Shown: positions 45,137-55,164 of the stretch, piece after piece
How positions within the stretch are numbered: position 1 is the first letter of the stretch
How the letters are laid out: each line of letters starts with the position of its first letter
Origin: Ancylostoma caninum
Taxonomy: Eukaryota > Nematoda > Chromadorea > Rhabditida > Ancylostomatidae
Length of the DNA: 64,000 nucleotides
Assembly (NCBI GenBank): GCA_037903475.1
Contig: JBAJFG010000019.1
Location: 6,137,001-6,201,000, forward strand
Reading direction: 5' to 3'
Program-made: the position numbers and the translations under genes
The notes under the pieces: generated by a model
The model's input: only the letters and a program-made list of their open reading frames with translations
What the model was told of the DNA's origin: nothing
Databases searched by the model: none

Positions 45137-46561
45137 CAGTGCGTTTCATAATTATAGGGACACCCGATTTTTTGCTGTAGCGAGCTTCACCATGGACCGA
45201 TCGATCTGATTTCTTCTTTATTCAATTCAGAATATGAAATAACCTCTAGAGACATATTTTTCATTAACATCATCAATAGATAAGATTTTTATAGAGAAAG
45301 ATAGAAAAACCAGTGTTTCAAAATTATAGGGACACTTGGACTTGATGAAACGATTTACCCAGAAAGCGGAACCTGTCAGTGCAGTTGTTACCAGTGGGTT
45401 ATTCCCTATCCAGTGTCAATCCAAATCTTCGGTTCTTCAAACTGGTGAAGGCGTTCCAGAAGAGGTTCGGCCCAACATCGATCTTAGTTTCTTGAACAGT
45501 GTTAAAATTTTTTAGCATAAAAGTCCTAGACGCACTAAGGATGGAACCATCTAGAATTTGTCTTAGGACCATTTTCTGCTAGAAATGAGTGTTCACAAGC
45601 GTTTTTCAGGTACAAGGCGTCGAGTTTGTGGCAGCTTTATCGTGCTGTGGTGCCTTGATCCACGGGGACAAATGTACTTTCTTTAACAAAAGCAAACCTT
45701 TGTCAGCGATAACCACTCAGATGTGATGTAGAATGATCACACAGGATTTAGTAAATGTCACTATTCTAAATTCTAATTGATACAAAAGCGATGAACAGCC
45801 TACGACATGAAGGAGATCCAATCGACACTGCACACAGTCGCTTCCTAAACCCCATCATAAGAAGGAAACATAATCATGGCCTTAATTCTTCAATAAGGCT
45901 TCTTTTCTGTATGTATCGATCAAATTATCTCTTATTCATAAGATCAGATGATCTTTCTGGGGAAAAGAATTAGTTTCTCAAGACGGTACTTGGGAAGCGA
46001 AATGGCTTGTTCGATCATGTCATGTCGTCCACGGCGTAAGTTGTTCAAAGTCTTTGTATCAACTAGAACTCAACACAGTGGCATTCATCAAATACTATGT
46101 GATCATTCAACACCACATCTGAGTGGATATCGTTGACAAAAGTTTGCTTTGGTTAAAGAAAGTGCAGTTATCCCCGTGGGCCAAGGCACCACAGCACTAT
46201 AAAGCTGCTACAAACTCGACGCCTTGTACCTGAAAAACGCTTGTGAACACTCATTTGTGGCAGAAAATGGTCCTAAGACAAATTCTAGATGGTTCCATGC
46301 TTAGTGCTTCTAGGACTTTTGTGCTAAAAAACTTTACCACACTGTTCAAGAAACTAAGATCGATGTTGGGCCGAACCTCTTCTGGAACGCCTTCATGAGT
46401 TTGAAGAATTGAAGATTTGGATTGGCACTGGATAGGGAATAACCCACTGGTAACAACTTCACTGACAGATTCCGCTTTCTGGGTAAATCGTTTCATCAAG
46501 TCCAAGTGTCCGCTCGCTACAGCAAAAAAATCGGGTGTCCCTATAATTATGAAACGCACTG
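45137..46561. mobile_element. Second Tc3-like foldback transposon, 1425 bp
   Basis: Both ends read CAGTGCGTTTCATAATTATA then GGGACACCCGATTTTTT, and TA flanks both sides. The arms, about 45137-45745 and 46085-46561, are near-complements. The left arm holds a 150-bp segment absent from the right arm. That segment carries a second copy of the end word (AGTGTTTCAAAATTATAGGG near 45313), resembling the double transposase-binding sites of Tc3. The minus-strand 102-codon frame at 46251-46559 runs along the right arm and contains no catalytic motif; it is probably an artefact. The ends resemble those at 34141-35720 in starting CAGTGC and containing AT-rich then GGG(C/A)ACCC words, so the elements are related but distinct. 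Confidence 0.8.
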
Positions 46562-46646
46562 TATATTGATTAGAGATTTAATTTATTATGGTATTTTGAG
46601 TCTTGAGTCAACATCTTTTAGGAATCTTTGGCTAATTATATTGTAA

Positions 46647-47215
46647 TCAAAATATTTCTTTTATAAATTCTTGAGTTCTAGAGGTATGTATGTCAAATTT
46701 ATGTGAAATATAATTATTTTTGAACAAACAACGTATATATGAGCTTTCTATCACAGATCGACTGTAGTCCATGGCTAACAGTATGTTTTTTGTTCCATTC
46801 AGTCTGTTTATAAAGGCTTTTCTAGTACAACAAGTGCGGGCGATTCGTAAAACTTCAGTGTAAATGGTAGCTTTTTTAATACCGATTGAAATATTAGTAG
46901 AAGAGTGTGGGAATCGTTTAATAGCAAAGCCAAAAGAATCAGTCTTATTATACATTTTTGTCATTACGACGTTGTTATGTATGTATTAATCTCCAAATCT
47001 AAATAGTTACATTTGTAATTGGATAGTTTCCAACGACAGTATTTTATGATAGACTTTATCCAGAATTGCTAAAATTCTACTGTCTAAAGTATTATGTATT
47101 ATCAGTAGATCGTCCATATATCTGTAAGGATAGAAGTATATGTTCGTATCCAAATAATTTTTAGCGTAGATGTATTCATAATATGATAGAGTAAGGTCAA
47201 TCTAACCCTTATCAC
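46647..47215 (-). mobile_element. AT-rich Penelope-like reverse transcriptase fragment
   Basis: The minus strand reads NYLDTNIYFYPYRYMDDLLI near 47165-47105, carrying an RT active-site block (YMDD), then HNTLDSRILAILDKVYHKIL. After stops, a frame from 46964 continues GFAIKRFPHSSTNISIGIKK, YTEVLRIARTC and NGTKNILLAMDYSRSVIESS, the conserved segment after the RT core in Penelope-like elements. It is much more AT-rich than the copy at 16.5-17.5 kb and shares little with it by eye, so it belongs to another lineage. No GIY-YIG domain was found; the fragment stops next to the Tc3-like element at 46561. Confidence 0.7.
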
Positions 47216-47256
47216 TTTACCAACAATAACGTGCAAGAAATGGTAGTCATCTCTGT

Positions 47257-47326
47257 CATCATTCCACGGTAAAACGGTGGCAGATAGCTACATAGCTATC
47301 TGCCACCGTTTTACCGTGGAATGATG
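47257..47326. repeat. 70-bp palindrome (33-bp arms, 4-base centre)
   Basis: CATCATTCCACGGTAAAACG... at 47257-47289 is followed by ACAT and by its exact complement at 47294-47326. Immediately after, CTATGTTAATAG occurs twice in tandem. A perfect hairpin of this length is unusual and suggests a young palindromic insertion. Confidence 0.85.
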
Positions 47327-47721
47327 CTATGTTAATAGCTATGTTAATAGAGAACTTATTGTGCACTGAGAAGGGATGTTACTTACCCGTACAGCGCCCA
47401 CTGGCGTAGAGCAAAGGCAGCAGGAGAAAACAATGTAATGCTACATTCTGAGTTGGTTTTCCATTGGGAAAGTCGATTTGACATAAAATTATATTAGTGT
47501 GGATATGAGATGAATAAATGCGAGCGAAGCGAGCATTAGAAGATGTCTTGAAGTGCGGCGTCAGCCGGACGGCCAGATTGGTTTAGTATAACCTGATTAG
47601 TCTCATTTCAAAATATCACGGAGTTTCCCTATCTTACCCTTGTTGGCCAGTCAAGTAGCCGTAGTACAACTTGTCAGACAAAACTTCCGATGAAGTACGC
47701 CATGTCGCGAGTTTTTCGTAA

Positions 47722-48096
47722 ACACACGCGAACAATGGAAGCACTGATGCGTCACAGTTAAAGAAAGCGGCGAAAAAGGAACGTAGAAGGGAAGAAGCTG
47801 GAAACTTCTATACAGCTGACCATGAAGAAATCGGCGTCTTAGGGCAGGTTTTCAATCTGTTCAAAGGCCCTCACAGACAGGTGCCGTCAACAAAAACATT
47901 ACGAGACGAATGGCCAGATTCTGTCTTAATTACATATTCCGGAGATTCGGTAACGAAAACCATCTGGGAAGAGATTAACATTGATTCTTGACCCTTTTCA
48001 GCTAGCGCTGCGAAAGACATCTTCACACCATTAGATACAAGAATAAAAAATGGTCTTGCCATCGTAAATAATTATGAAGTGCCACGTCATAATTAA
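47722..48096 (+). CDS. Unidentified coding region, one or two exons
   Basis: After a TAA at 47719 the frame stays open for 89 codons. It reads SQLKKAAKKERRREEAGNFY, then HEEIGVLGQVFNLFKGPHRQ and DEWPDSVLITYSGDS. A donor GTAACG at 47950 can join, after a 52-bp intron ending TTGACCCTTTTCAG, to 48002 in phase 0 (LALRKTSSHH-TAG); another frame after the same acceptor reads KDIFTPLDTRIKNGLAIVNN. The basic start, the conserved-looking middle and the strong acceptor suggest a real gene. The antisense frame at 47871-48062 is also open, so the strand is not certain. No family recognised. Confidence 0.4.
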
Positions 48097-48099
48097 TAG

Positions 48100-49290
48100 A
48101 CCCTGGAAAGGAAAAATGAAGCAAAATTTTACAACTGCATTTTCTTCACAATTTTACAAGTTTGCACATTGAATAGCGTTTCGAACAAGAAGAGCTTCGT
48201 GTTGGCTTGAGATGAGACTTCGCGGCGAAAGCTCTTCTAAAAATGGAATGGATCGGAAATGTTTCGAAATTATGCATAAGGAACGTGTCAAACACCAGAA
48301 ATTCCTCACAGGACGTGTGGGAATAATACGTACGACTTACTTCTAATAAGATAGGTCAAATGGGAAGCGCAAGGTACAGTCAGGGCCCAGCACGGCTGTT
48401 CGAGCAAGCTGAGCCTCGTGAAAACGGCAAAAATCAAAGGGGGCTTCGTACCGGGTATGGCGCCCCGCGAAAAAATTCGGATTTTTGTTGATCCTAACAA
48501 AGGCAATACCTTGATAGAGCGAGGAGGAAAGAAGGCTTGTCAGAAAAGAGCTCGTAGTTTGAGCGGCTCGATAGGTAGAAAAAGTAGGATTGGAAGAGAT
48601 CATTTACAGTTTCCCACTATCCAAAGGATTCCAAGGACTCCTGCGCTGTCGAAACTGCAAAACTGAAATTGAAACTGTACCGTACAGTACTTCTGTTTCA
48701 TTCATGAACTGGAGAGTCGGCAAAGAGCAGAGATATCGTCCCACCTACGAAAATGGCGTCTAAAAAGTCTCTCCGGAAAACGATTAGGCCGAGATGGCAG
48801 AGCCTAATTTGTCTTTTTTGCACACTTCAGGCGACAATATGTGCTTCAGATTGTTAAGGATGGAGCAAAAATCGTTGGAACTTCGGCAAGGAAATTCAAT
48901 GGGAATATAAAACAAGATTTCGCTGCTATTTTTTATAATATTGAAAACCTGATTTATCAACTCTATTAACATTTTGGTGATCCTCACCTACTCCGTCAGA
49001 GAAAAAGCAGGGTGTACCTCCTGATTTGCTAATCCAGAATAAAAAAAACAACCAAGCGGCTTAGCAACCACGAGAATTTTTTCGTGTCAATAAACGAGTG
49101 CAGGATCGTGAATTGTCCACTATGGGGGAACTTGCTGTCACCCTTCATCGTCAGTGTCGTTCGTATGCTGCTTTATACGCTTCTCTATTAGTTCTGGCTT
49201 TCGCCACGAGCCGCGTCTAAAAAGAGGGAACATGTCGAAAATGGTGTGTCTGGGAATCGAAGTTCTCCCTCTATCACAGCTGTCCGTTCA
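48100..49290. other. No firm gene
   Basis: Sense and antisense frames overlap at 48306-48666. One minus-strand piece reading WETVNDLFQSYFFYLSSRSN before CAAG/GTATTG near 48502 could be an exon, but its acceptor is weak. No repeats seen. Confidence 0.3.
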
Positions 49291-49390
49291 TTATTGTGTG
49301 CAATAGTTCGTGCACACATTTTCACTACTTGAATAGAGTGGAAGTCAATCACACTTTCATCTGCTGCTTTTCGCCACCTATGTACGCAGA

Positions 49391-49589
49391 GCGGCAGGTC
49401 AACCGGGCGCTACGTGATGCGACGCGGCAAACCGGAAGGACTGTATTCTGTCATGCAAGAGTGATTGACCGGTACTGCATATCCGCCATCCAGGCTAGTT
49501 CTGGTCTGTCAGAATTATTGACGCACCTAAAGTGGGTCTGTAGAAAAGGGAAGATGCGAAATCAACTCAAGCAGGACTATATAAAATAA
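49391..49589 (+). CDS. Possible terminal exon
   Basis: After CCACCTATGTACGCAG the frame reads RQVNRALRDATRQTGRTVFC and ends KMRNQLKQDYIK-TAA. AATAAA overlaps the stop codon, which is closer than usual for a poly(A) signal. No family recognised; it is convergent with the exon at 49658. Confidence 0.25.
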
Positions 49590-49657
49590 AGCCCATGTCT
49601 TGCCGATCAGAATAGACGCGCGCTTATTTGCAGCAGGCTCCCTTCTTGCTGAAGCAG

Positions 49658-49933
49658 TCACGAAGACGACGACGGACCACATAGTCTGTGCGCCGCAACT
49701 AACTCAGGTCGACTGTGTTCTAGATCTTGAACAGATAAGCCTTTGAAAGTCTGGTATTCTTGCCGATGATAGCGCAGCTCTTGCTCTCTAAAATGTTCGC
49801 ATGGGGTCATTAGCAGACTGAAATCCCGCTCACAAGGAAGCCAGTCCTCTGTCAGTTTTAAGTCTATGAAATGGATTCTGAAACGATGAAACCATTTTCG
49901 TCTCCTGCACAGGAGGCAAGCCTGCACAGGTAC
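49658..49933 (-). CDS. Terminal exon of an unidentified host gene
   Basis: After GCCTGAATCCACAG at 49934, 91 codons stay open to a TGA. The protein is clearly structured: VPVQACLLCRRRKWFHRFRI, then FIDLKLTEDWLPCERDFSLL, MTPCEHFREQELRYHRQEYQ, and a serine-rich end (HRLCGPSSSS). CxLC and paired cysteines are present, but I cannot assign a zinc-binding fold. The frame is also open upstream of the acceptor to 50044 with a hydrophobic start (MYVLLLKFFLFLVS), so an unspliced start there is possible. Upstream exon candidates at 50060-50170 did not match in phase. Confidence 0.5.
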   Translation of the reverse strand, partial: VPVQACLLCRRRKWFHRFRIHFIDLKLTEDWLPCERDFSLLMTPCEHFREQELRYHRQEYQTFKGLSVQDLEHSRPELVAAHRLCGPSSSS

Positions 49934-50587
49934 CTGTGGATTCAGGCTTTGATGAGAACTGAGATAAGCACGAAAGTTTGTATTCAGAAGATTGCTTGGA
50001 TGAGAAACAAGGAAAAGAAAAAATTTCAGTAGTAAAACATACATACATATCCTGGGCGAGAACGCGAAAGATTTGTGAGCAAGGAGTGAACTTCATGTGC
50101 CACTTGGAGAACAAGACCTGCTCTACTCCCCATAGGAGTATCAATTTCCTAAGGTATAACCTGTTCATAACATAGAGCAAGAATGGACGAGCTTCAGCGC
50201 ACTGACGATATTCTCCCCTGTTATCTTTGTGTATACATTTACAAGATGAGAGCGCGCTCTGGACAAAAGTGAATTTTTTGTATTCGCTGAGACATGACTT
50301 TCAGTCTAGATATGCATATGTAAGGTTTTTCCGGATGTTGTCTCTTCTACAGTATAATTTTAGTGCGTCAATAATTCTGACGCACCCTGTAAGATGGTAG
50401 CCACTTTGAACAGGATGAGTCACTTGTGGCTCTGTATATACTCATCGATTGGCCCAGTCATAGCGATGCAGAATTCTAACCTCATCCTCTAGTTTAAACC
50501 CTTCTACTCTATGTGAGAGGGAGACCACTAAGCATTCACAAAATGACAAGGGTTTACTTTGCCTACTCCTACGGTTACAACTCTTAG

Positions 50588-51199
50588 GGTTGAACATTCC
50601 TGCACAGTACAAGTTTCTCGTCTTGCCCATGAGATATCCGTACTCAAAAGCTTGATCCATGAAGCCAACCTGGACCGGCGTGCATCTCCGAGATTACCCA
50701 TGGTAAACGTGTTTACGCCCATCTTAGCAACGGGTAAGTTTTGCATGTTAACATCCTCACCCTGCTGGGTATCCTCAATGGTGTATGCCGGTACTTTTCT
50801 GTTGAGTGAGCTTGTGAATGTTTTTAGACCTCCGCAAGTCGAGCGGTATTTAACCAGGTAGCATGTGTGAGAATTTCAGAAATTTCAGAGTAACTCACAA
50901 CTAGTGAACTAAGTTCCCTGTTTATCTGTCTATTCATTTGCCTATCTATTTGTTTATTAACTTATTTTTAGTTGTTTTCTTCAAACGCGCAACGTTCCTT
51001 CCCCCTCTTGCACAATCCCCTCGAATTTTTTTCAGAAGCACTTTATAACACAGCCTCATTTTCAATAGTGGACCATGTGGATGATCAGTGCACTTACTTG
51101 TACGGAGTAGTGTTGTTTCCCCAGGTCTTTTTTCATGTACTTAGAATACTTTCCACAAATTTTCCTCCGTTCTCACCGATTCCCTAACAGTTGTACTAG
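50588..51199 (+). CDS. Three 3' exons of an unidentified host gene
   Basis: Exon 50588-50733 follows a pyrimidine-rich acceptor (TACAACTCTTAG) and ends ACGG/GTAAGT. It reads VEHSCTVQVSRLAHEISVLK, SLIHEANLDRR and FTPILAT and leaves in phase 1. Exon 51036-51124 (acceptor GAATTTTTTTCAG, donor CCCCAG/GTCTTT) enters in phase 1 and reads EALYNTASFSIVDHVDDQCT then YLYGVVLFPQ. A 66-bp intron leads to LY-TAG at 51191-51199. Matching phases at both junctions and good splice signals make this a solid gene end. The family is not recognised. A competing acceptor in the first intron (TGTTTTTAG before 50833) would give DLRKSSGI-TAA. Confidence 0.5.
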
Positions 51200-52610
51200 C
51201 CCATCGCCCTTTCTACGCCTCATCAGTCAAAGCGTTCAGCGCCAAATGCCCTTTTCAGTTATTCACATGGTAATCCCAAGACAATAGATGTCCTCGAACA
51301 AGACGAATGGGAACTATCACTCAGTTTTACAAAGATGTGTACAAAAGGTCACAGTGCCATGAGATTTGGGTGCAGCTGCTGTGGAAATTTCGCGCAAAGG
51401 GTTGTTGTTGTGTGTGGGCATTCAGCTAAGGTAGGCAATTCTACTGGGTTGGCGCGAAATTAGCTGGCATTTTTTTCATGCTCGCTGTCGTCTCCTTAAC
51501 GTAGAACTCTACAGGTTCTTCTCCCATGATTTCGCCGTCAGGATCTATCTGATAAAATCGCATGGTAGTCATATTTCAAATCACTTCGGAGCAAATATCA
51601 AATAGGTGATTCCACAATCTGTACAGGGCGAGCAACAATCGAGCAATTACCAACCAAACCACATATGTACTTTAAAAAAATTTGAACTGGATTCTGAGGT
51701 AGGGTCATGAAACGTCAACTGAGCAAACCGCGACCGTCACATTGGTCACCTCCAAAAATCGCGATGACCAAGGCACCAACCACGCCGTTTTGCTCTAATG
51801 GCTTTTGCTATATATTCTCAGGCTCAGCGCTCTACTGAAAATGAAAGCAGTGATCAATTTTGTCGAATCCTACGAAAAAGGTGGTTTCAATTGCCACCAC
51901 TTTAGCAGATTTGCAATGGATAGCAGAGGTACCCGCGCTTGAATGGAAGGGGGTAGGAAAGAGAAGACATGTTATCCTAGGGAAGAAGAGTGATTGCTTT
52001 TGTCGACAACTGCTGAGTATCCAAGAAGATCAAAATCTAAAATTTTTCAACAATTCTACGCTATTCAGAATATGCAGCAAAGATTTACAACATGGCAATC
52101 ATCTATGAAGCAGACCAGTGGCACGATTTCCGTGACGCAATCGAATACATAGAACGCTGCCAGTGGGTCTGGATAAATTGCCGGAACTTTCGCCTATCCT
52201 GCTTGAATATCCTCCGTTCTACGCTTTAGGAAAGTATAAGGAGGTTCGACAACGTAAAGCTGTTCAGCCTTCTAGATAAGTTCTACAGAAATTCCGCTTT
52301 TGAAATCAGGCAATAAATGACATATTTCGCTCAAAAACTGGTAACAGCATATAGTTCTTCTTTTACTTAGTAACTTCTTAACATCTGGTACTCAGGTGCC
52401 AGTTTTAGTGGTTGCGAGCGGGAGTGCCTGAATACTCGACAGAAGCTCCACAAGGTCACCTCTACTAGCCACAAATATTGATGATAAAAGTAATGTTGAA
52501 ACCGTAAACGCTCAATAAAGTGATTATTACAAATTTCAGAGCAACAAATAAAGCAAGCGTCCAACTGAGTCTATGGTCGTCCATAATGTTGGGGACGGTG
52601 AACATCAGAA
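51200..52610. other. No firm gene
   Basis: A plus-strand frame at 51860-52108 (ATTLADLQWIAEVPALEWKG) and minus-strand frames at 52367-52743 are open but unsupported. No repeats noticed. Confidence 0.3.
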
Positions 52611-52613
52611 GGG

Positions 52614-53042
52614 GTGAAAATAGGCGGGGCAGTGTTTTTGTTTTGGGGGCAGGTAAATGTTTCCATCGCAGCGAACTCTTGCAACGAACCTCCGCTTTCT
52701 TACAAATCTCCAGGGCCCGTAGTAAAGTGTCTAGTGCTATCATCGCAAATCACCTTCAGCGCGATGATCGCACTTCGCGTTGGAGAGGAGCATTGTGATC
52801 ATCACCACGCTGAATTGGACGGGCCGTACATGAAACGTGATCAAATGTACGTGTATCACGTACTCCTACATCACTTCGGGCCTGTTTTGGCGTGTGAGAC
52901 AGTCATGAACCATTGCGGCCAACAAGCTAGGACGAGAATGACTTCTCACAAGCACCAGAAGCACCTCTGTGTTTCTGACAAGTCGTACACATTTAAGCTG
53001 GTTCTGTGTGTGAGGAGAAAATCAACATGCCTGAGTCCGTAG
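52614..53042 (+). CDS. 142-codon open frame, possible exon
   Basis: One of the longer frames outside known transposons. After a plausible acceptor inside it (TCTTACAAATCTCCAG at 52714) it reads VVKCLVLSSQITFSAMIALR, then HHHAELDGPYMKRDQMYVYH, with many histidines and cysteines toward the end. An overlapping plus frame and a minus-strand frame are also open, so the evidence is weak. No domain assigned. Confidence 0.25.
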   Translation: MKIGGAVFLFWGQVNVSIAANSCNEPPLSYKSPGPVVKCLVLSSQITFSAMIALRVGEEHCDHHHAELDGPYMKRDQMYVYHVLLHHFGPVLACETVMNHCGQQARTRMTSHKHQKHLCVSDKSYTFKLVLCVRRKSTCLSP

Positions 53043-53648
53043 GCTTAGATGCATTACGTGCAATTCGTGTACCTGATCATACGTACCTCCACACCATCAC
53101 CATACTCCGTGTGAGATGCTCCGAGTACTTCACTCGGCGTCTCTTCGCTCCGCACACTATCTAGTCGCCAAATGCTGGCGATCATCGCCCTCCAGGGCGA
53201 TGAGATCAGCGCCCCGCACATACGTGCTCGCAGCACCGCTACGGATGGTGATGATCTTCCATTCCTCAGTGCTGGAAGGTCGTCGCCGCGCGTGCGATCA
53301 TCGCTTCAAACGTGGCCACGAGTTGTGCGGGCAGCTGATCTCACCGCCATGACACTTTACTGCAGGCCCAGAAAGTTCGCATGCCGCGACAAAGAAATGA
53401 TTTCCACTCCAATTTCAAACCTTAGACATGGCTTGAACGGTCCATTCACCTAAAACAGCAGATATGTAGTGCTAAATAAATAAATACATAAATTCTAAAT
53501 TGTTTGATCTTTAGAGCTCTCACAAAGACGAAAGTTCGCCGAATTCATATTGTTTTTTTCTAACCGGACACGAGGTCAATAGCCTCAGAGCAATGAAGTG
53601 TCTCCTATTTGCGAAGATAGGAGAATGTCTGGGACTGCTGCACACCTA

Positions 53649-53901
53649 CAGTGGACAGCAATGGCGGTGGCCCATCTGCGGCCTCGAGAAGGAGACAGCG
53701 CAACCGCGCCGCGCGCGCCGGGACCGCTGTCGTCAGCTGCCGGAATGTCGCTTTCTTCCCGATTTGGTCAAAAATCATTAAAATCGGGCAGAAAAGCTCT
53801 AGATATGGCATAACAGCAGCAGAAAACATTGTTTACGATGCGGGCGGCGCGGTTGCGCTGCGTCCTTCTCGAGGGCACAGATGGGCCATTGCCGTCCACT
53901 G
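53649..53901. mobile_element. TA-flanked MITE with arms of about 70 bp, 253 bp
   Basis: CAGTGGACAGCAATGGC at the left and its near-complement at the right are both flanked by TA. Pairing continues through GCCCATCTG, CCTCGAGAAGGA and GCGCAACCGCGCCG. The centre is short and non-coding; frames in this region are artefacts of the GC-rich arms. The TA site and CAGTG ends suggest Tc1/mariner-type mobilisation. Confidence 0.75.
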
Positions 53902-53961
53902 TATGTACATGTTCTTTGTTATTCGCGTTTAAATATTAGAAGAATCTTCAGCAGCGGCTAA

Positions 53962-54290
53962 TCACAATGGTATACACACTTCCTTATAAAAGTCCCAAAA
54001 AAAACCATCTTCTAAATCCTTTTTCGGAGTTAGTTCGAGGTGCCCATTAAGACAACTGGCACAAGGATTTGCACTTCCAACATGTTCGGCGCCAGCCATT
54101 CGTATCATCGTTGGCGTGGTATTACGCCACTCCGCGAGTCCTTGTAATAGCTGTTGCAACTCTCCAGAGAAGTGCTTCAAAAAAAGGCTTTTTGACTCTT
54201 CTCTAGAGGGATACGAACACTATCTTAATCAGCGTGGCCTGAAGATTCTTCTGATGTTGTAGTTTCAGAATCGTTTTTTTTTGGGGGCAA
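53962..54290 (-). pseudogene. Broken coding remnant of unknown origin
   Basis: Downstream of 54180 the frame reads LKHFSGELQQLLQGLAEWRN, then AGAEHVGSANPCASCLNGHL and FFWDFYKEVCIPL-TGA. Upstream, in a frame shifted at a run of seven T, a readable acidic piece (NDSETTTSEESSGHAD) and VRIPLEKSQKAFF precede it. The parts look like one protein with a frameshift and a stop. The CASCLNGH block resembles a zinc-binding knuckle but is incomplete. It could be a transposon or a host pseudogene. Confidence 0.35.
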
Positions 54291-54294
54291 TGAA

Positions 54295-54910
54295 TTGCCC
54301 TTAGTATGCTACTCCAATAAATGTTCTCCGGGATGAGGATATCAATTTTCGTATGATTTCCTGGCTTTTTTTCTTCTCCAAAATGTTGTACAAACGATGA
54401 CGATCCAAAATGACAATCGCATACGAAATAGAAAAAGTTTTTTCCCCTTGTGCTGAGCGAGGAGTGGGACCAAAGCGGAATAAAAACAGCAGCTCATTGG
54501 AAGAAGCACACTACTCTTTTGTGGACCTGTTCAACGCGCCAACATTTTCTCATCCACCAGTGATGACGAACACTATGTGAGCGAGGACGTCAGGAGGTTC
54601 CTACTCTGGAACATGGCGAAGGTCTTTAACAATGAAAGTGTTGTAAAAAGGGAAAAAAAACTAAAAACAGTGGTTTTCTATGCGCGACTCAACTCGAACT
54701 GCACGACTGTGACAATCATTCTTGGAAAGTTTAAAATGTACACGTAAACTCCCTACATAAGGGCGAATGTTCGGTGAATCTTCCAAAATTTCTTCATAAA
54801 CTAGACAAAGAATTTTAATTGAATGTTTTTGTCGCTCATACCCAGAATGTATTTTCAAATGTTTTCAAAATTATTTTATTATATACTTTCTATATTATTA
54901 TTATATATGC
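54295..54910. other. No firm gene
   Basis: A minus-strand frame at 54661-54858 (SIKILCLVYEEILEDSPNIR) may belong to the same broken gene as 53962-54290. No repeats seen. Confidence 0.25.
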
Positions 54911-54916
54911 ACCCAT

Positions 54917-55158
54917 CAGTGGCGGACGCAGAATTTGGGGAGTGGTGGAGGGGGCGTGTGCGAAAAAAAGTTGGGCTTTCGCCACTTTGGGGACTCAGAT
55001 GGGGAAATAAAAAGGAAAAATAAAAATAAAAATTAGCAGTTCAAACGCTGAATGATAAAAAATAAACAATTAAAATAACTTATACAATATTTAAACTCAT
55101 TTTAGGAAGTGATCCCAAGGTTTGGCAACACGACCCCCCTCCCCCTGCTCAACCACTG
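54917..55158. mobile_element. Possible hAT-type MITE, about 240 bp
   Basis: The left end CAGTGGCGGACGCAG and the right end (complement CAGTGGTTGAGCAGG) follow the CAGTGG pattern common to hAT elements. A purine-rich GGGGAGTGGTGGAGGGG block is mirrored by CCCCCCTCCCCCTG. An 8-bp target duplication is not visible. The interior is A-rich. Confidence 0.4.
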
Positions 55159-55164
55159 GTATTT

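Noticed and set aside
46251..46559. 102-codon minus-strand frame in the second Tc3-like element
   Set aside because: It runs along an inverted arm from the terminal repeat and has no DDE or helix-turn-helix motif that I can identify; its mirror frame in the other arm is broken.
47520..47545. GCGAGCGAAGCGAGC as a restriction-type or regulatory palindrome
   Set aside because: It is a short compositional repeat with no partner or context.
53593..53932. Arginine/alanine-rich frames near 53.6-53.9 kb
   Set aside because: They lie on the GC-rich arms of a TA-flanked MITE and are mirrored on the other arm.
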